This document shows positions 34,802 through 43,171 of a DNA stretch of 64,000 bases, piece by piece. Within the stretch, counting starts at the first letter, position 1; each line of letters opens with the position of its first letter. The notes beneath the pieces are model-generated. The model searched no databases. It was not told the DNA's origin and saw only the letters and a program-made list of their open reading frames with translations. This DNA comes from Haloferax mucosum ATCC BAA-1512 (GTDB lineage Archaea > Halobacteriota > Halobacteria > Halobacteriales > Haloferacaceae). The position numbers and the translations under genes were made by a program. The DNA is taken from NCBI RefSeq assembly GCF_000337815.1, contig NZ_AOLN01000011.1:372001-436000 (forward strand), written 5' to 3'.

Positions 34802-35167
34802 ATGAGCACGGAGACGCAGGACGGCGAGGATGACCTCAAAGAGCGTGTTGTAAACTTCCTCCGTCGGAATTTCCCGCAGATCCAGATGCACGGTGGCAGT
34901 GCGGCTATCCGCGACCTGGACCGCGAAACCGGCGAAGTGACGGTTCTCCTCGGTGGTGCTTGCTCCGGGTGCGGTATCTCGCCGATGACTATTCAGGCGA
35001 TTAAGACCCGGATGGTAAAAGAGATTCCCGAAATCAACGAAGTCCACGCCGACACCGGCATGGACGGGGACATGAGCGGCGAGAGCCGCGGCGGAGCCAG
35101 TCCGTCGTTCCCCGGTGACACCAGCGAAGACCGCGAAGACGACCAAGGCCCACAAGCCCCGTTCTAA
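34802..35167 (+). CDS. NifU C-terminal domain Fe-S protein
   Basis: This 121-residue protein, with the NifU-C/NfuA fold, has LKERVVNFLRRNFPQIQMHGGSAAIRDLD (12-40) and the cluster motif ACSGCGIS with Cys54 and Cys57. Such proteins carry a bridging [4Fe-4S] cluster between two subunits and deliver it to target apoproteins. The last 35 residues are Gly/Ser/Asp-rich and disordered, as halophilic tails often are. It complements the SufS and SufU-type genes at 3.8-5.6 kb of this window. Confidence 0.88.
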   Translation: MSTETQDGEDDLKERVVNFLRRNFPQIQMHGGSAAIRDLDRETGEVTVLLGGACSGCGISPMTIQAIKTRMVKEIPEINEVHADTGMDGDMSGESRGGASPSFPGDTSEDREDDQGPQAPF

Positions 35168-35245
35168 GGCGTCTTCTCGGGATTTTCTTCGCGGCACGCA
35201 TCCGAGAACAGGACTTTTATCGGCGCTTACCGCACACCCACGGGT

Positions 35246-36784
35246 ATGACCGAGTCGCCCGAGAACGTCCTCTTCGTCGTCATGGACACGGTCCGAAAGG
35301 ACCATCTCACCCCGTACGGTTACGACCGCCCGACGACGCCGGGCCTCGAACGGTTCGCCGAGGAGGCGACCGTGTTCGAACAGGCCGTCGCGCCCGCGCC
35401 GTGGACCCTCCCGGTGCACGCCTCACTTTTCACCGGCATGTATCCGAGTCAGCACGGTGCAGATCAGGAAAACCCCTATCTCGAAGGGGCGACCACGCTC
35501 GCAGAGACGCTCTCTGCCGCTGGCTACGACACCGCGTGTTACTCTTCGAACGCGTGGATTACGCCGTATACCCACCTGACCGACGGCTTCGACCAACAGG
35601 ACAACTTCTTCGAAGTCATGCCGGGAGACTTCCTCTCCGGCCCGCTGGCGAAGGCGTGGAAGACGATGAACGACAGCGACACGCTCCGGGCGCTCGCCGA
35701 CAAGCTCGTCAGCCTCGGCAATACTGCCCACGAGTACCTCGCCAGCGGCGACGGAGCGGATTCGAAGACGCCGACCGTCATCGACGAAACGATAGCGTTC
35801 ATCGACGACTCCGACGAGTTCTTCGCGTTCATCAACCTCATGGACGCTCACCTCCCGTATCACCCACCGGAAGAGTACAAATCGGAGTTCGCGCCGGGCG
35901 TCGATTCGACCGACGTCTGCCAGAATTCGAAGGAGTACAACGCCGGCGCATACGAGATTGACGACGACGAGTGGGAGGACATCCGCGGCCTCTACGACGC
36001 GGAAATCGCTCATATCGACGACCAACTCACACGTCTGTTCGACCACCTGAAAGAGACCGGCCAGTGGGACGACACCATGGTCGTCGTCTGTGCCGACCAC
36101 GGCGAACTCCACGGCGAACACGGCCTGTACGGCCACGAATTCTGCCTGTACGACCCGCTTATCAACGTGCCCTTGCTGGTGAAACACCCCGAACTCGGCG
36201 CGGGACGCCACGAAGAGCAGGTCGAACTGGTTGACCTCTACCACACGGTCCTCGACTCGCTCGGCGTCGAGGGCGGTACACCTACCAGCCCCGGTGACGA
36301 CGTCGTCGGACTCGACCGCACGCGGTCGCTTCTGTCCGTGGACTACCGGGACTTCGCCGAGGCGACCAACGACGACCCCGGACAGCGACGTGACGGTGAA
36401 TACGCCTTCGTCGAGTACTCTCGTCCCGTCGTCGAACTCAAGCAATTAGAAGAGAAGGCGTCGAACGCGGGTATCGTCCTCCCCGAGGATTCGCGTTTTT
36501 ACTCCCGGATGCGCTCGGCCCGGCGCGTCGATGCTAAATACACCCGAATCGACCGTGTTCCGGACGAAGCGTATCGAATCGACACCGACCCGGACGAGAC
36601 CGATAACCTCGCCGGTTCGGACGACGAAGCCATCGCCGAGACGGAACGTGCGCTCGCCGAGTTCGAAGACGCCATCGGCAGTGCGTGGACCGACGCGCTC
36701 GATACCGACGTCTCGGACGACTCGGTCGAACAGATGGACGACGAGGCCCAGGAACGACTCCGCGACCTCGGCTACCTCGAATAA
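35246..36784 (+). CDS. Sulfatase-fold protein without FGly motif (alkaline phosphatase superfamily)
   Basis: This 512-residue protein has the sulfatase/alkaline phosphatase fold: NVLFVVMDTVRKDH (7-20) with the first metal aspartate, and VVVCADHGELHGEHGLYGH near 285 with the second metal site. The place where a classical sulfatase has C/S-x-P-x-R reads TLPVHAS (54-60), with Thr in the nucleophile position and His in place of Arg, so it should not carry formylglycine. A threonine nucleophile fits phosphoethanolamine- or phosphoglycerol-transferase-type or phosphodiesterase members. No transmembrane segment or signal peptide is seen. Substrate unknown; it has its own promoter. Confidence 0.82.
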   Translation: MTESPENVLFVVMDTVRKDHLTPYGYDRPTTPGLERFAEEATVFEQAVAPAPWTLPVHASLFTGMYPSQHGADQENPYLEGATTLAETLSAAGYDTACYSSNAWITPYTHLTDGFDQQDNFFEVMPGDFLSGPLAKAWKTMNDSDTLRALADKLVSLGNTAHEYLASGDGADSKTPTVIDETIAFIDDSDEFFAFINLMDAHLPYHPPEEYKSEFAPGVDSTDVCQNSKEYNAGAYEIDDDEWEDIRGLYDAEIAHIDDQLTRLFDHLKETGQWDDTMVVVCADHGELHGEHGLYGHEFCLYDPLINVPLLVKHPELGAGRHEEQVELVDLYHTVLDSLGVEGGTPTSPGDDVVGLDRTRSLLSVDYRDFAEATNDDPGQRRDGEYAFVEYSRPVVELKQLEEKASNAGIVLPEDSRFYSRMRSARRVDAKYTRIDRVPDEAYRIDTDPDETDNLAGSDDEAIAETERALAEFEDAIGSAWTDALDTDVSDDSVEQMDDEAQERLRDLGYLE

Positions 36785-36919
36785 CGGCGTTTCGGCGACG
36801 AAGCTCTGTAGTATGCCGTCACGCAAAGTCCGACGAACACGAGCCACGCGGCTGTTGGTTCGCTCGGTAGTCGAAGCGAGCGGGCTTTGGTGACCGCGAT
36901 ATCCGGTTCGGATTATCGA

Positions 36920-37816
36920 TTATCGAATATCTTGCCCGCGCTCCCACGCCCGAAGGAGCGCCGCGAGCGTCCGGTTCGTCGGCACGTCAAAGTCGTGCTC
37001 GGCGGCAACATCGACTACCGCGCCGTTGATTGCGTCCACCTCCGTCCGGGAGCCAGCCGACACGTCCTGCAACATCGACGAGCGATTCTTCGCCGTTCGG
37101 TCGATAACTCGGTCGATGGCGTCGCGGGCGACACGGTTCGGCAGTCGGACGTTCTCTAATCGGGCGACTCGGGCGGTTTCGCGGGCGGCTCGGTGAGCGA
37201 CGTCGCTCGCCTCGCCCGCGGCGAGGTGCCCGTTTTCGACCCGTGAGAGTGCGGTGACGGCGTTGATTCCGGCGTTCACCGCGAGCTTTTCCCAGCGCCG
37301 ACGAGGCATGTCCGCGGCAACGAGGGTGTCGATGTCGGCGTCCCGGAACGCCTTTCCGATACGTTCTGCGAGGGTGGAAGTCCCACCACCGAGCGCACCC
37401 ACGACGACACGGCCGACGCCGGTGCACTCGACCCGGCCGGGGGCGACGAGCCGAGCACCATAGGTTGCGGTTCCGGCGAGTACGGTCGCGTCGAGGCGCG
37501 AATCGAGGATTTCCTCCGTGAGACCGTTCTGGAGCGAGAGAACGGCACCGACGTCGCAGTCGGCAAGCGCTTCGGCGGCCGCGGCCGTGTCGAACGATTT
37601 GACCGTGACGACCGCGAGGTCGGCGTCGTGTCCCGTCTCGGCAGTCGTCGCGGCGGGCGAGACCTGTGTATCCACCGCGCCGCAGACGTCGAGACCGTCC
37701 GCCGAGACACGCGCGGCGTGTGGGTCGCGGGCGACGAGGGTTACGTCGTGGACCGAGGCTAGTAGCCCGCCGACGAGGGTGCCGAGACTACCCGCGCCGA
37801 AGACGAGGATTCGCAT
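36920..37816 (-). CDS. panE: 2-dehydropantoate 2-reductase (PanE/ApbA family)
   Basis: This 298-residue enzyme has the N-terminal NADPH motif VFGAGSLGTLVGG (5-17), the KSFDT segment near 74, the catalytic lysine in WEKLAVNAGINAVTAL near 177, and SMLQDVSAGSRTEVDAINGAV near 240. It reduces 2-dehydropantoate to pantoate for coenzyme A synthesis. In archaea this feeds pantoate kinase and phosphopantothenate synthase, which are not in this window. It is a minus-strand gene 78 bases downstream of the rubredoxin-like gene, so they may be cotranscribed. Confidence 0.9.
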   Translation of the reverse strand: MRILVFGAGSLGTLVGGLLASVHDVTLVARDPHAARVSADGLDVCGAVDTQVSPAATTAETGHDADLAVVTVKSFDTAAAAEALADCDVGAVLSLQNGLTEEILDSRLDATVLAGTATYGARLVAPGRVECTGVGRVVVGALGGGTSTLAERIGKAFRDADIDTLVAADMPRRRWEKLAVNAGINAVTALSRVENGHLAAGEASDVAHRAARETARVARLENVRLPNRVARDAIDRVIDRTAKNRSSMLQDVSAGSRTEVDAINGAVVDVAAEHDFDVPTNRTLAALLRAWERGQDIR

Positions 37817-37894
37817 AGCTACCTGTACTCAGCGGACGATAAAAATCGGGGAGTCTCACGGGTTCGACGGCGGTCGTCGGGCGACGCCGTCTCG

Positions 37895-38182
37895 TCAGTC
37901 TTCGGTCCAGTAGTAGAGCGCCTCACGCTGTGCGCCACAATTCGGACACGAATCCGGCAAGTCGTCGAGTTCGCCCACCTCACCACAGTCGCTACATCGC
38001 CAGACGAGTTCGGCCTCGCCGAACTCGTGGCCGGCGCGTTCGTGTTCGACTGATAGTCCCGCGAGACCCTCACGCGTCGTGACGAAAAAACCGTCCTCGT
38101 CGAAGCCGCGAACGGTTCCGAGTTCCCGGCCGTCTTCAGCGTACACCGTCATTCCCACCGTCGGCTGTGTTCGTTCGGCCAT
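37895..38182 (-). CDS. Rubredoxin-like zinc-ribbon protein (DUF7130-like)
   Basis: This is a 95-residue protein, MAERTQPTVGMTVYAEDGRE. Its first half is a PRC-barrel-like strand region (VGMTVYAEDGRELGTVRGFDEDGFFVTT). Its last 35 residues hold two CxxC pairs (CSDCG and CPNCG), a rubredoxin-type metal site. I recall a haloarchaeal family of this design as DUF7130. It may bind iron or zinc. ATG 38182 is chosen; the long upstream frame is not protein-like. Downstream on the same strand is panE. Confidence 0.78.
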   Translation of the reverse strand: MAERTQPTVGMTVYAEDGRELGTVRGFDEDGFFVTTREGLAGLSVEHERAGHEFGEAELVWRCSDCGEVGELDDLPDSCPNCGAQREALYYWTED

Positions 38183-38622
38183 GCGTGTTTGTTGGTGACA
38201 TAGACCAATAAAATCGGATGGATGTGTCGTCCGGTTCGGCCAGCGGAAGCACAGAGCTGGCACTCAACCTCGGTATAAATGATAAATTAGATACTGCGAT
38301 ATAGAATTATGAGTGGGCGACCCGCGGGTCTGTGAGCCAGCGTTGGCGCACCAACTCTCAACAAGTCGTTCCGGCGACTGTGCTATCGTGAGAGGCCGAC
38401 ACTGTAACGGCGACCTCTCGGTGAACGTGACTCTCGGGAAGATAGCGGCTTTTCGTTCTCGCGCGCGTGAGAAGCTATATTGTTTCGTATGTGTTTCCGC
38501 TTCGTATCCCTGAATGTGCGGAAAAAATGACCGAACTGTAACACCGTCATCGCCGACGGGTTCGTGTTGAATTTCGAGACTGACGCGTCGAGATTCGAAC
38601 CGAGGCGTGCGCTTCCAGCCGA
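38183..38622. other. Long gene-free region before polD2
   Basis: A 440-base gap. It contains an A/T-rich stretch at 38275-38310 with AATTAGATACTGCGATATAG, the relative of the element at about 33885, and TCGGTATAAATGAT, which resembles a strong TATA box on the plus strand though no gene follows. I looked for a tRNA at CGAGATTCGAACCG near 38590 and found no cloverleaf. Short frames on both strands (for example 38313-38513) have no haloarchaeal codon bias. The polD2 stop is at 38623, so some of this is its 3' trailer. Confidence 0.5.
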
Positions 38623-41600
38623 TTACATGAAGTCCGCGATACCGGACTGCTTGTTCTTGTCGTTCTCGAAAATCGATTCGAGTTTCGTTTCGAGTACTTC
38701 GAGGCGCTGTTTGGTGTAATCCCGGCAGTCGAACTCCTCTGCCACCTGAATCGCCGTATCCATGTACTTGTTCACGGAGCCTTGGTGGACCGTGAGATTC
38801 ACCCGCCCGCCGCACTCGCGGCACTCACCGGTGAGTGGCATCCGGCGATACTTTTCACCGCAGTCGAGACACCGCGTCTCCTGTCTGGAGAACGCTCGGA
38901 GGTTCCCGATGAGGTCCGGCAAGAAATGGTATTCGATGACGCGTTCGGCCACGTCAGTCTCGTCAACGGCACGGAGTTTCCGCGCGAGGAAGAGCTGTGC
39001 GTCCATCTTGTCCATCATCGACCCGAGGGTCTTGTACGCAGAAAGGTCCGGGCCGGCGGCGATGTCCGTCGTGTCGTGGGTGTGGTCGAAGCCGGTGTAC
39101 TCGCGGTCGGTTCCGAGGTACTCCTCGGCGATGGTCACTTCGTCTTCCCAGTCGTCCGGGTCTTCCATCCGAAGCGTGGCTTCGTAGAACTCCTTGGGGT
39201 ACTGCCGAACGATGTCCATGTTGTGCGCCTCGTCGTCGATTTCGGACGGGTCGATACGCGAAGACATCACGAGCGGCGCGTCCATCTGCCCGCCGCGCTT
39301 GTCGGGGAGATACTCTTTCGAGAAGTTGAGAAGACCGTCCATGAGAAGCATCACACAGTCTTCGTCACCGTCACAATTCCGACGTTTCGCGGCGTGGAAG
39401 TACGGGTGAGCATATCCGACCGCCGCTGTCGTGAATCCGACAACTCTGCCGACGACGGCCGCGGACGTGTGCGGAGCCATCCCGAAGACGAGTTCGCCGA
39501 TGAGGTCGTCCCGGTCCTCGATTTCGTAGAACCGTTCGACGCCGTAGAACTGGTCGAGTAGGTCGTCAACGAAGTGGGCAGTCTGCATCATGTGTTCTGC
39601 CGCGCCCGTCGAGAGGACGATATCCTGAACTTTGAGTTCGACCAGTTGGTCGTCGAATCGCAAGAGTTCGCCATCGATATCGGTCTCGTAGCCCAGTTCG
39701 CGGAAGTGGTCGGCCGTCACGTCGAGTTCTTCGGGGCGGACCGCGGTGACCGGAAGGTCGGTCATGTCGTAGCGGACGGTGCCGTCTTTGAACGAGGACA
39801 CGTCGTGTTTCGCCCTGAGGATGCCCTTTTCGATCGGTTCGGGCGTCTTGTTCGCGGAGGTAAGACCCTTGACGCCCTTCAGAATATCGAACGAGGCTTC
39901 GCGCTCGCCGACGCGTTCGAGAGCGTCTCTGAATTCGGCGTTCAGGTCGATTTCTTGCCACGTGGCGCTTTCGACTTCCCACTCACAGCGGTCGCAGTAG
40001 ACGCGGCCCGACTCGTCGGGTTCGACGACGGACCCGCAGTCGTCACATTCGTAGTGCGGTTCGGTGTGACCGCCGCAGTTCGAGCACTTCGCTTTGAACC
40101 CGAACGCGCCGCAGTCGGGACATTTTCGCTGTCCGATGCGGACCGAAATCTCGCCGCGCCGACCCGACTCGCCGCGGTGTCGGGCGGCGTCGCCCACGTT
40201 GCGCTGGCTCCCGCCTGCCTCACCGATTGGGAAGAGTGTGTGAACGGCGGGCGAGAGGTCGCGTCGCTCGGACTTCTCAGGGCGGCCCATCCGGTTTCCG
40301 ATGCGGGTCGGTGCGCGCTCGCGGACCGTAAAGGGGGCGACTTCGTTCACCGCCTCGATGGCATTGTCGCCGTCGTCCCACTCGCGGGCGCGGATCGAGA
40401 GGTCCTCCATGGACCACGTTCGCTCTCGGTCGTCTGAGAGTCCGAGGGTGCGGGCGAGCGGCCGCCAGATGGGGACTCTGAGCGTTTCGTCCGTCTGCCG
40501 ATGCTCGACGAGAAGGTGTTCGAGCGTCTCGCGGATAGCGGGCGTGCGTTCGAGGACGAGCGTTCCTTCTTCGCCGTGTTCTGGTTCGTTGTCCGCTTCG
40601 AGCGGCGCGCTGGTGCCGCCGTCAACCTCGGCGGCGACGAGTTCGCCGTCGGCAACGGCGTCTGTGAGGGCGTCGAACTCCGCGACTGAGATGTCGTGCC
40701 AGAGGTAGGTGAACTTCGGATGCAACGGCGCGTCAAACGCTGTCGCCCACGACAAGGCCGTCTCGACGGTCGGGTCTTCGAGGTCGATAGTCGGGTCGTC
40801 TCTGAGCGCCTGTACGTTGGCGTCAGTCTCCTCGAAGTCCTGAATCCACCACTCGAAGACGTACGAGGCGGGTGCGAGCGGATGGTTGTTCTCGACAAAC
40901 TCGCCGAAGTTGACGAGGTACTCGCCGAGGTCGATGATTTTCTCGACGCCGTTTTGCAACTCCTTTGCTTCCTCGGGGTCGTCGATGCGGCGGACGTCGC
41001 CGTTGGCGAGTCTGACCAGCGGGCCGTCGATAGAATCGACGGGAACGACGCCACCGGCTTTCCCGGGGCGTTCGGTCTTAATCTGCGTTCCCGTGGCGAT
41101 GAAGTCGTCTACGATGTGCATCGTTGCGGGGTGGACGCCGGCGGTTGCGAACCCGTGGTTTCGGGCGCGGCCGTAGCGGAGTCGGAAACCGCCTGGGGCC
41201 GACGGGTGGCCGAAGACCGGGCGGCCCGCGATGAGGTCGCGGAGGAACTTCGTCGCAGGGTCGACGCGAACCGAGCCGTCGGGACCGTCAGCATCCGCGT
41301 CTCCGCCCGACTCGGCTTCGGTATCGTCTTCGACACCGGCTTCGGACTCGGTTGCGCTCTCGTCGTCCGCCCCTTCGTCACTACCCTCGTCTGTGTCGTC
41401 GTCTTTTCCGATGGTCCCGTCGATGAGGTCTTGGAGCCACGGCCACTCGACTTCGTCGAGTTGGCGAGTGTAGCGCTGAATCTTCGGGGCCTTGAGCGCG
41501 ATACCCTCGGCCATGACGAGACACATCCCACCGCGAGCGGAGTTGGTATCGACGCGTTCGAGGTCGCGGAAGCCCGAGACTTCCTCGTCGCCGGTCGCCT

Positions 41601-42246
41601 CGCCGTCGAGCATGATGGGCATGTTCTCGGCGATAAAGCGGGTCTCCTTGTCTTTCGGCGAGTACTGAAGCCCGGTCTCTTTGTCGTAGAGATTGATCTC
41701 TTCGACGTAGCGTTCGACCTCGTCGGTACGCGCTTTGTACTCGTCGATGCCGAGAAGCGACCGGGCGTAGTCGGCGACGAGTACGGACAGTGCTTGTGCG
41801 GTCCCGCCGGCCGACCGAATCGGACCGGCGTAGTAGACGTTGACGAACTCGGTTCCGTCGTCGTTTTCGAGGATTTCTACGCGGTCGATGCCCTCGATAG
41901 GTGCCGCGACGACACCCTCTGTGAGGAGGGCAACGGCGGTTCGAACCGCGCCTTCGACCTTGCCCTCGCGGGAATCGTAGTCACCGACGTTGCCGTCAAC
42001 GAAGTCGGTCACGAGTTCGAGGGCGGCCTCCTCGCGGGACATCTCACCTTCGAGTTCACGGACGCGCTCTGCGACCCCGTCGATTCCGAGGATGTTCTCG
42101 ACGCGGTCGGCCATGTCCTTTGCGACCGGAATCTCGACGTCGGTTTTCGGGTCGTAGCCCGTCGATTTCGCGGCGCGGGCGAGGTCGAACGCCTCGTCGA
42201 GTCGGTCTTCGATGCGCGCGAAGTACTGCGTATCCTCCTCTCGCAC
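38623..42246 (-). CDS. polC: DNA polymerase D large subunit (DP2), intein-free
   Basis: This is the 1207-residue catalytic subunit of the archaeal replicative D-family polymerase. The active-site aspartates are in RRNCDGDEDC near residue 957, and this common intein site is uninterrupted. A zinc module (CPDCGAFGFKAKC to CDRCEW) lies near 705-755 and another (CLDCGEKYRRMPLTGECREC) near 1120-1145. The last residues, QSGIADFM, look like a PCNA-binding motif. An acidic, low-complexity insert of about 45 residues sits near 285-330, as expected for haloarchaea. The start is GTG 42246, two bases after the PPC gene's stop. The small subunit DP1 is not here. Confidence 0.97.
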   Translation of the reverse strand: MREEDTQYFARIEDRLDEAFDLARAAKSTGYDPKTDVEIPVAKDMADRVENILGIDGVAERVRELEGEMSREEAALELVTDFVDGNVGDYDSREGKVEGAVRTAVALLTEGVVAAPIEGIDRVEILENDDGTEFVNVYYAGPIRSAGGTAQALSVLVADYARSLLGIDEYKARTDEVERYVEEINLYDKETGLQYSPKDKETRFIAENMPIMLDGEATGDEEVSGFRDLERVDTNSARGGMCLVMAEGIALKAPKIQRYTRQLDEVEWPWLQDLIDGTIGKDDDTDEGSDEGADDESATESEAGVEDDTEAESGGDADADGPDGSVRVDPATKFLRDLIAGRPVFGHPSAPGGFRLRYGRARNHGFATAGVHPATMHIVDDFIATGTQIKTERPGKAGGVVPVDSIDGPLVRLANGDVRRIDDPEEAKELQNGVEKIIDLGEYLVNFGEFVENNHPLAPASYVFEWWIQDFEETDANVQALRDDPTIDLEDPTVETALSWATAFDAPLHPKFTYLWHDISVAEFDALTDAVADGELVAAEVDGGTSAPLEADNEPEHGEEGTLVLERTPAIRETLEHLLVEHRQTDETLRVPIWRPLARTLGLSDDRERTWSMEDLSIRAREWDDGDNAIEAVNEVAPFTVRERAPTRIGNRMGRPEKSERRDLSPAVHTLFPIGEAGGSQRNVGDAARHRGESGRRGEISVRIGQRKCPDCGAFGFKAKCSNCGGHTEPHYECDDCGSVVEPDESGRVYCDRCEWEVESATWQEIDLNAEFRDALERVGEREASFDILKGVKGLTSANKTPEPIEKGILRAKHDVSSFKDGTVRYDMTDLPVTAVRPEELDVTADHFRELGYETDIDGELLRFDDQLVELKVQDIVLSTGAAEHMMQTAHFVDDLLDQFYGVERFYEIEDRDDLIGELVFGMAPHTSAAVVGRVVGFTTAAVGYAHPYFHAAKRRNCDGDEDCVMLLMDGLLNFSKEYLPDKRGGQMDAPLVMSSRIDPSEIDDEAHNMDIVRQYPKEFYEATLRMEDPDDWEDEVTIAEEYLGTDREYTGFDHTHDTTDIAAGPDLSAYKTLGSMMDKMDAQLFLARKLRAVDETDVAERVIEYHFLPDLIGNLRAFSRQETRCLDCGEKYRRMPLTGECRECGGRVNLTVHQGSVNKYMDTAIQVAEEFDCRDYTKQRLEVLETKLESIFENDKNKQSGIADFM

Positions 42247-42248
42247 GT

Positions 42249-42668
42249 CTACAACCAGAGGTCGAGGTCGGTTACGTCGTCGCGGTCGCGGTCGAGCGGT
42301 TCTTCGAACGCGCGGAGGTACAGTTCACCGGCGAAGACGGTCGCCGAGTCGAGGTGGCCCGCGAGCGACTGCCCGCTTCGGCGCGAGAGCACCGCGTGCG
42401 TGTGCGCGAAGGGTTCTCCGTCGAGGAGCGCGACGTTGCCGACGCAGGTAGCGACTTCGAGCGGTTCGTCGAAGGTGACAGACTGGTACGCTTGGTCCGC
42501 CTGGTCGTAATACCAGAGTTCGGCGTCCTGAACGGCACCCATGGCGCTGAACCACGCGGACTCGATATCCTTCCGCGCGCAGAACTCCTCAATCTCCTCA
42601 CGCCAGTCCGCGCCGTGTTCGAGGCGAGCGACGTACTCGTCGCTCACTGTCACCGTTCGAGCGTTCAT
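42249..42668 (-). CDS. PPC/DUF296 domain protein, upstream partner of polC
   Basis: This 139-residue protein has the PPC (plant/prokaryote conserved, DUF296) fold: FCARKDIESAWFSAMGAVQDAELWYYD in the middle, HTHAVLSRRSGQSLAGHLDSATVFAGELYLR in the C-terminal half. The histidines of HTH and GHL probably bind zinc. The family includes AT-hook-type DNA-binding proteins in plants; the prokaryotic role is unknown. ATG 42668 is preferred over 42680. The stop lies two bases from the polC GTG start, so the two genes are almost certainly one transcript. Confidence 0.85.
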   Translation of the reverse strand: MNARTVTVSDEYVARLEHGADWREEIEEFCARKDIESAWFSAMGAVQDAELWYYDQADQAYQSVTFDEPLEVATCVGNVALLDGEPFAHTHAVLSRRSGQSLAGHLDSATVFAGELYLRAFEEPLDRDRDDVTDLDLWL

Positions 42669-42767
42669 GCACTGTCTCACGAGCGAGTCGGACTAAAATG
42701 TGAATGGTCTCGCTCGCCGGAGTGTCACTCCGGTGAAGTCGTCGAAAACGAGACTGGAACCGGCGGA

Positions 42768-42935
42768 TTATCGCCAGTCGTCGAGTGCGAGTGCGTCGGC
42801 TACGTCTGCGGCGAGCCACGCGTCGTCGCGGGAGATATCCGCGATGATAAGACGCTGGCCCGTCTGGGTGCTATCCACCGAGGCCATAACCTCGGCGCCC
42901 GAGTCGTCGACGGAAGCCGTCGCATCCGGCGTCAT
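42768..42935 (-). CDS. Small acidic haloarchaeal protein (DUF7556-like)
   Basis: The minus strand from ATG 42935 encodes 55 residues, MTPDATASVDDSGAEVMASV, ending DVADALALDDWR. The core QTGQRLIIADISRDDAWLAA with the LDDWR end is a design I recall from a haloarchaeal mini-protein family, DUF7556. CTTATATA on the minus strand at about 42957-42964 is a near-perfect TATA box about 27 bases upstream, which makes this leaderless start very likely. It precedes the PPC-polC operon by about 100 bases. Function unknown. Confidence 0.75.
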   Translation of the reverse strand: MTPDATASVDDSGAEVMASVDSTQTGQRLIIADISRDDAWLAADVADALALDDWR

Positions 42936-43171
42936 GCATGATACATAGTGTCACCCCTATATAAGTTGCCCGAAACAACGGTCGAAGAGGTCGGTTCTGT
43001 CTCCTTATTCTGTCGTCTCCAAAACTGGTTTAAAAAGTAAAACGTCCGTCCTAAGAAGTCTCTTGGCAGAATTCGCCGATTGAGTTGGAACTACTACCCA
43101 CCCTCGCTACACTATATCAAACAAATCGAATACGGTAAGTTTATCCACAAGGACTGGGAAGATTGGTCCGA
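42936..43171. promoter_or_regulatory. Divergent promoter region upstream of dppA
   Basis: This gap carries the TATA box of the small acidic gene (minus strand, about 42957-42964) and, for dppA, GTAAGTTTATCC at about 43135-43146, roughly 30 bases before the ATG at 43172. A second A/T-rich box, GGTTTAAAAAGTAAAA at 43028-43043, could be an alternative dppA promoter with a longer leader. No gene is seen. Confidence 0.6.

Noticed and set aside
38313-38513. 66-residue plus-strand frame in the gene-free region
   Set aside because: No start promoter at the right distance, mixed codon usage and no motif.
38575-38622. Possible tRNA T-arm (CGAGATTCGAACCG) near the polC stop
   Set aside because: The TTCGAA loop is present but no paired T stem, acceptor stem or anticodon arm could be found.
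40696-42510. 604-residue plus-strand frame opposite polC
   Set aside because: Antisense shadow of the polymerase gene.
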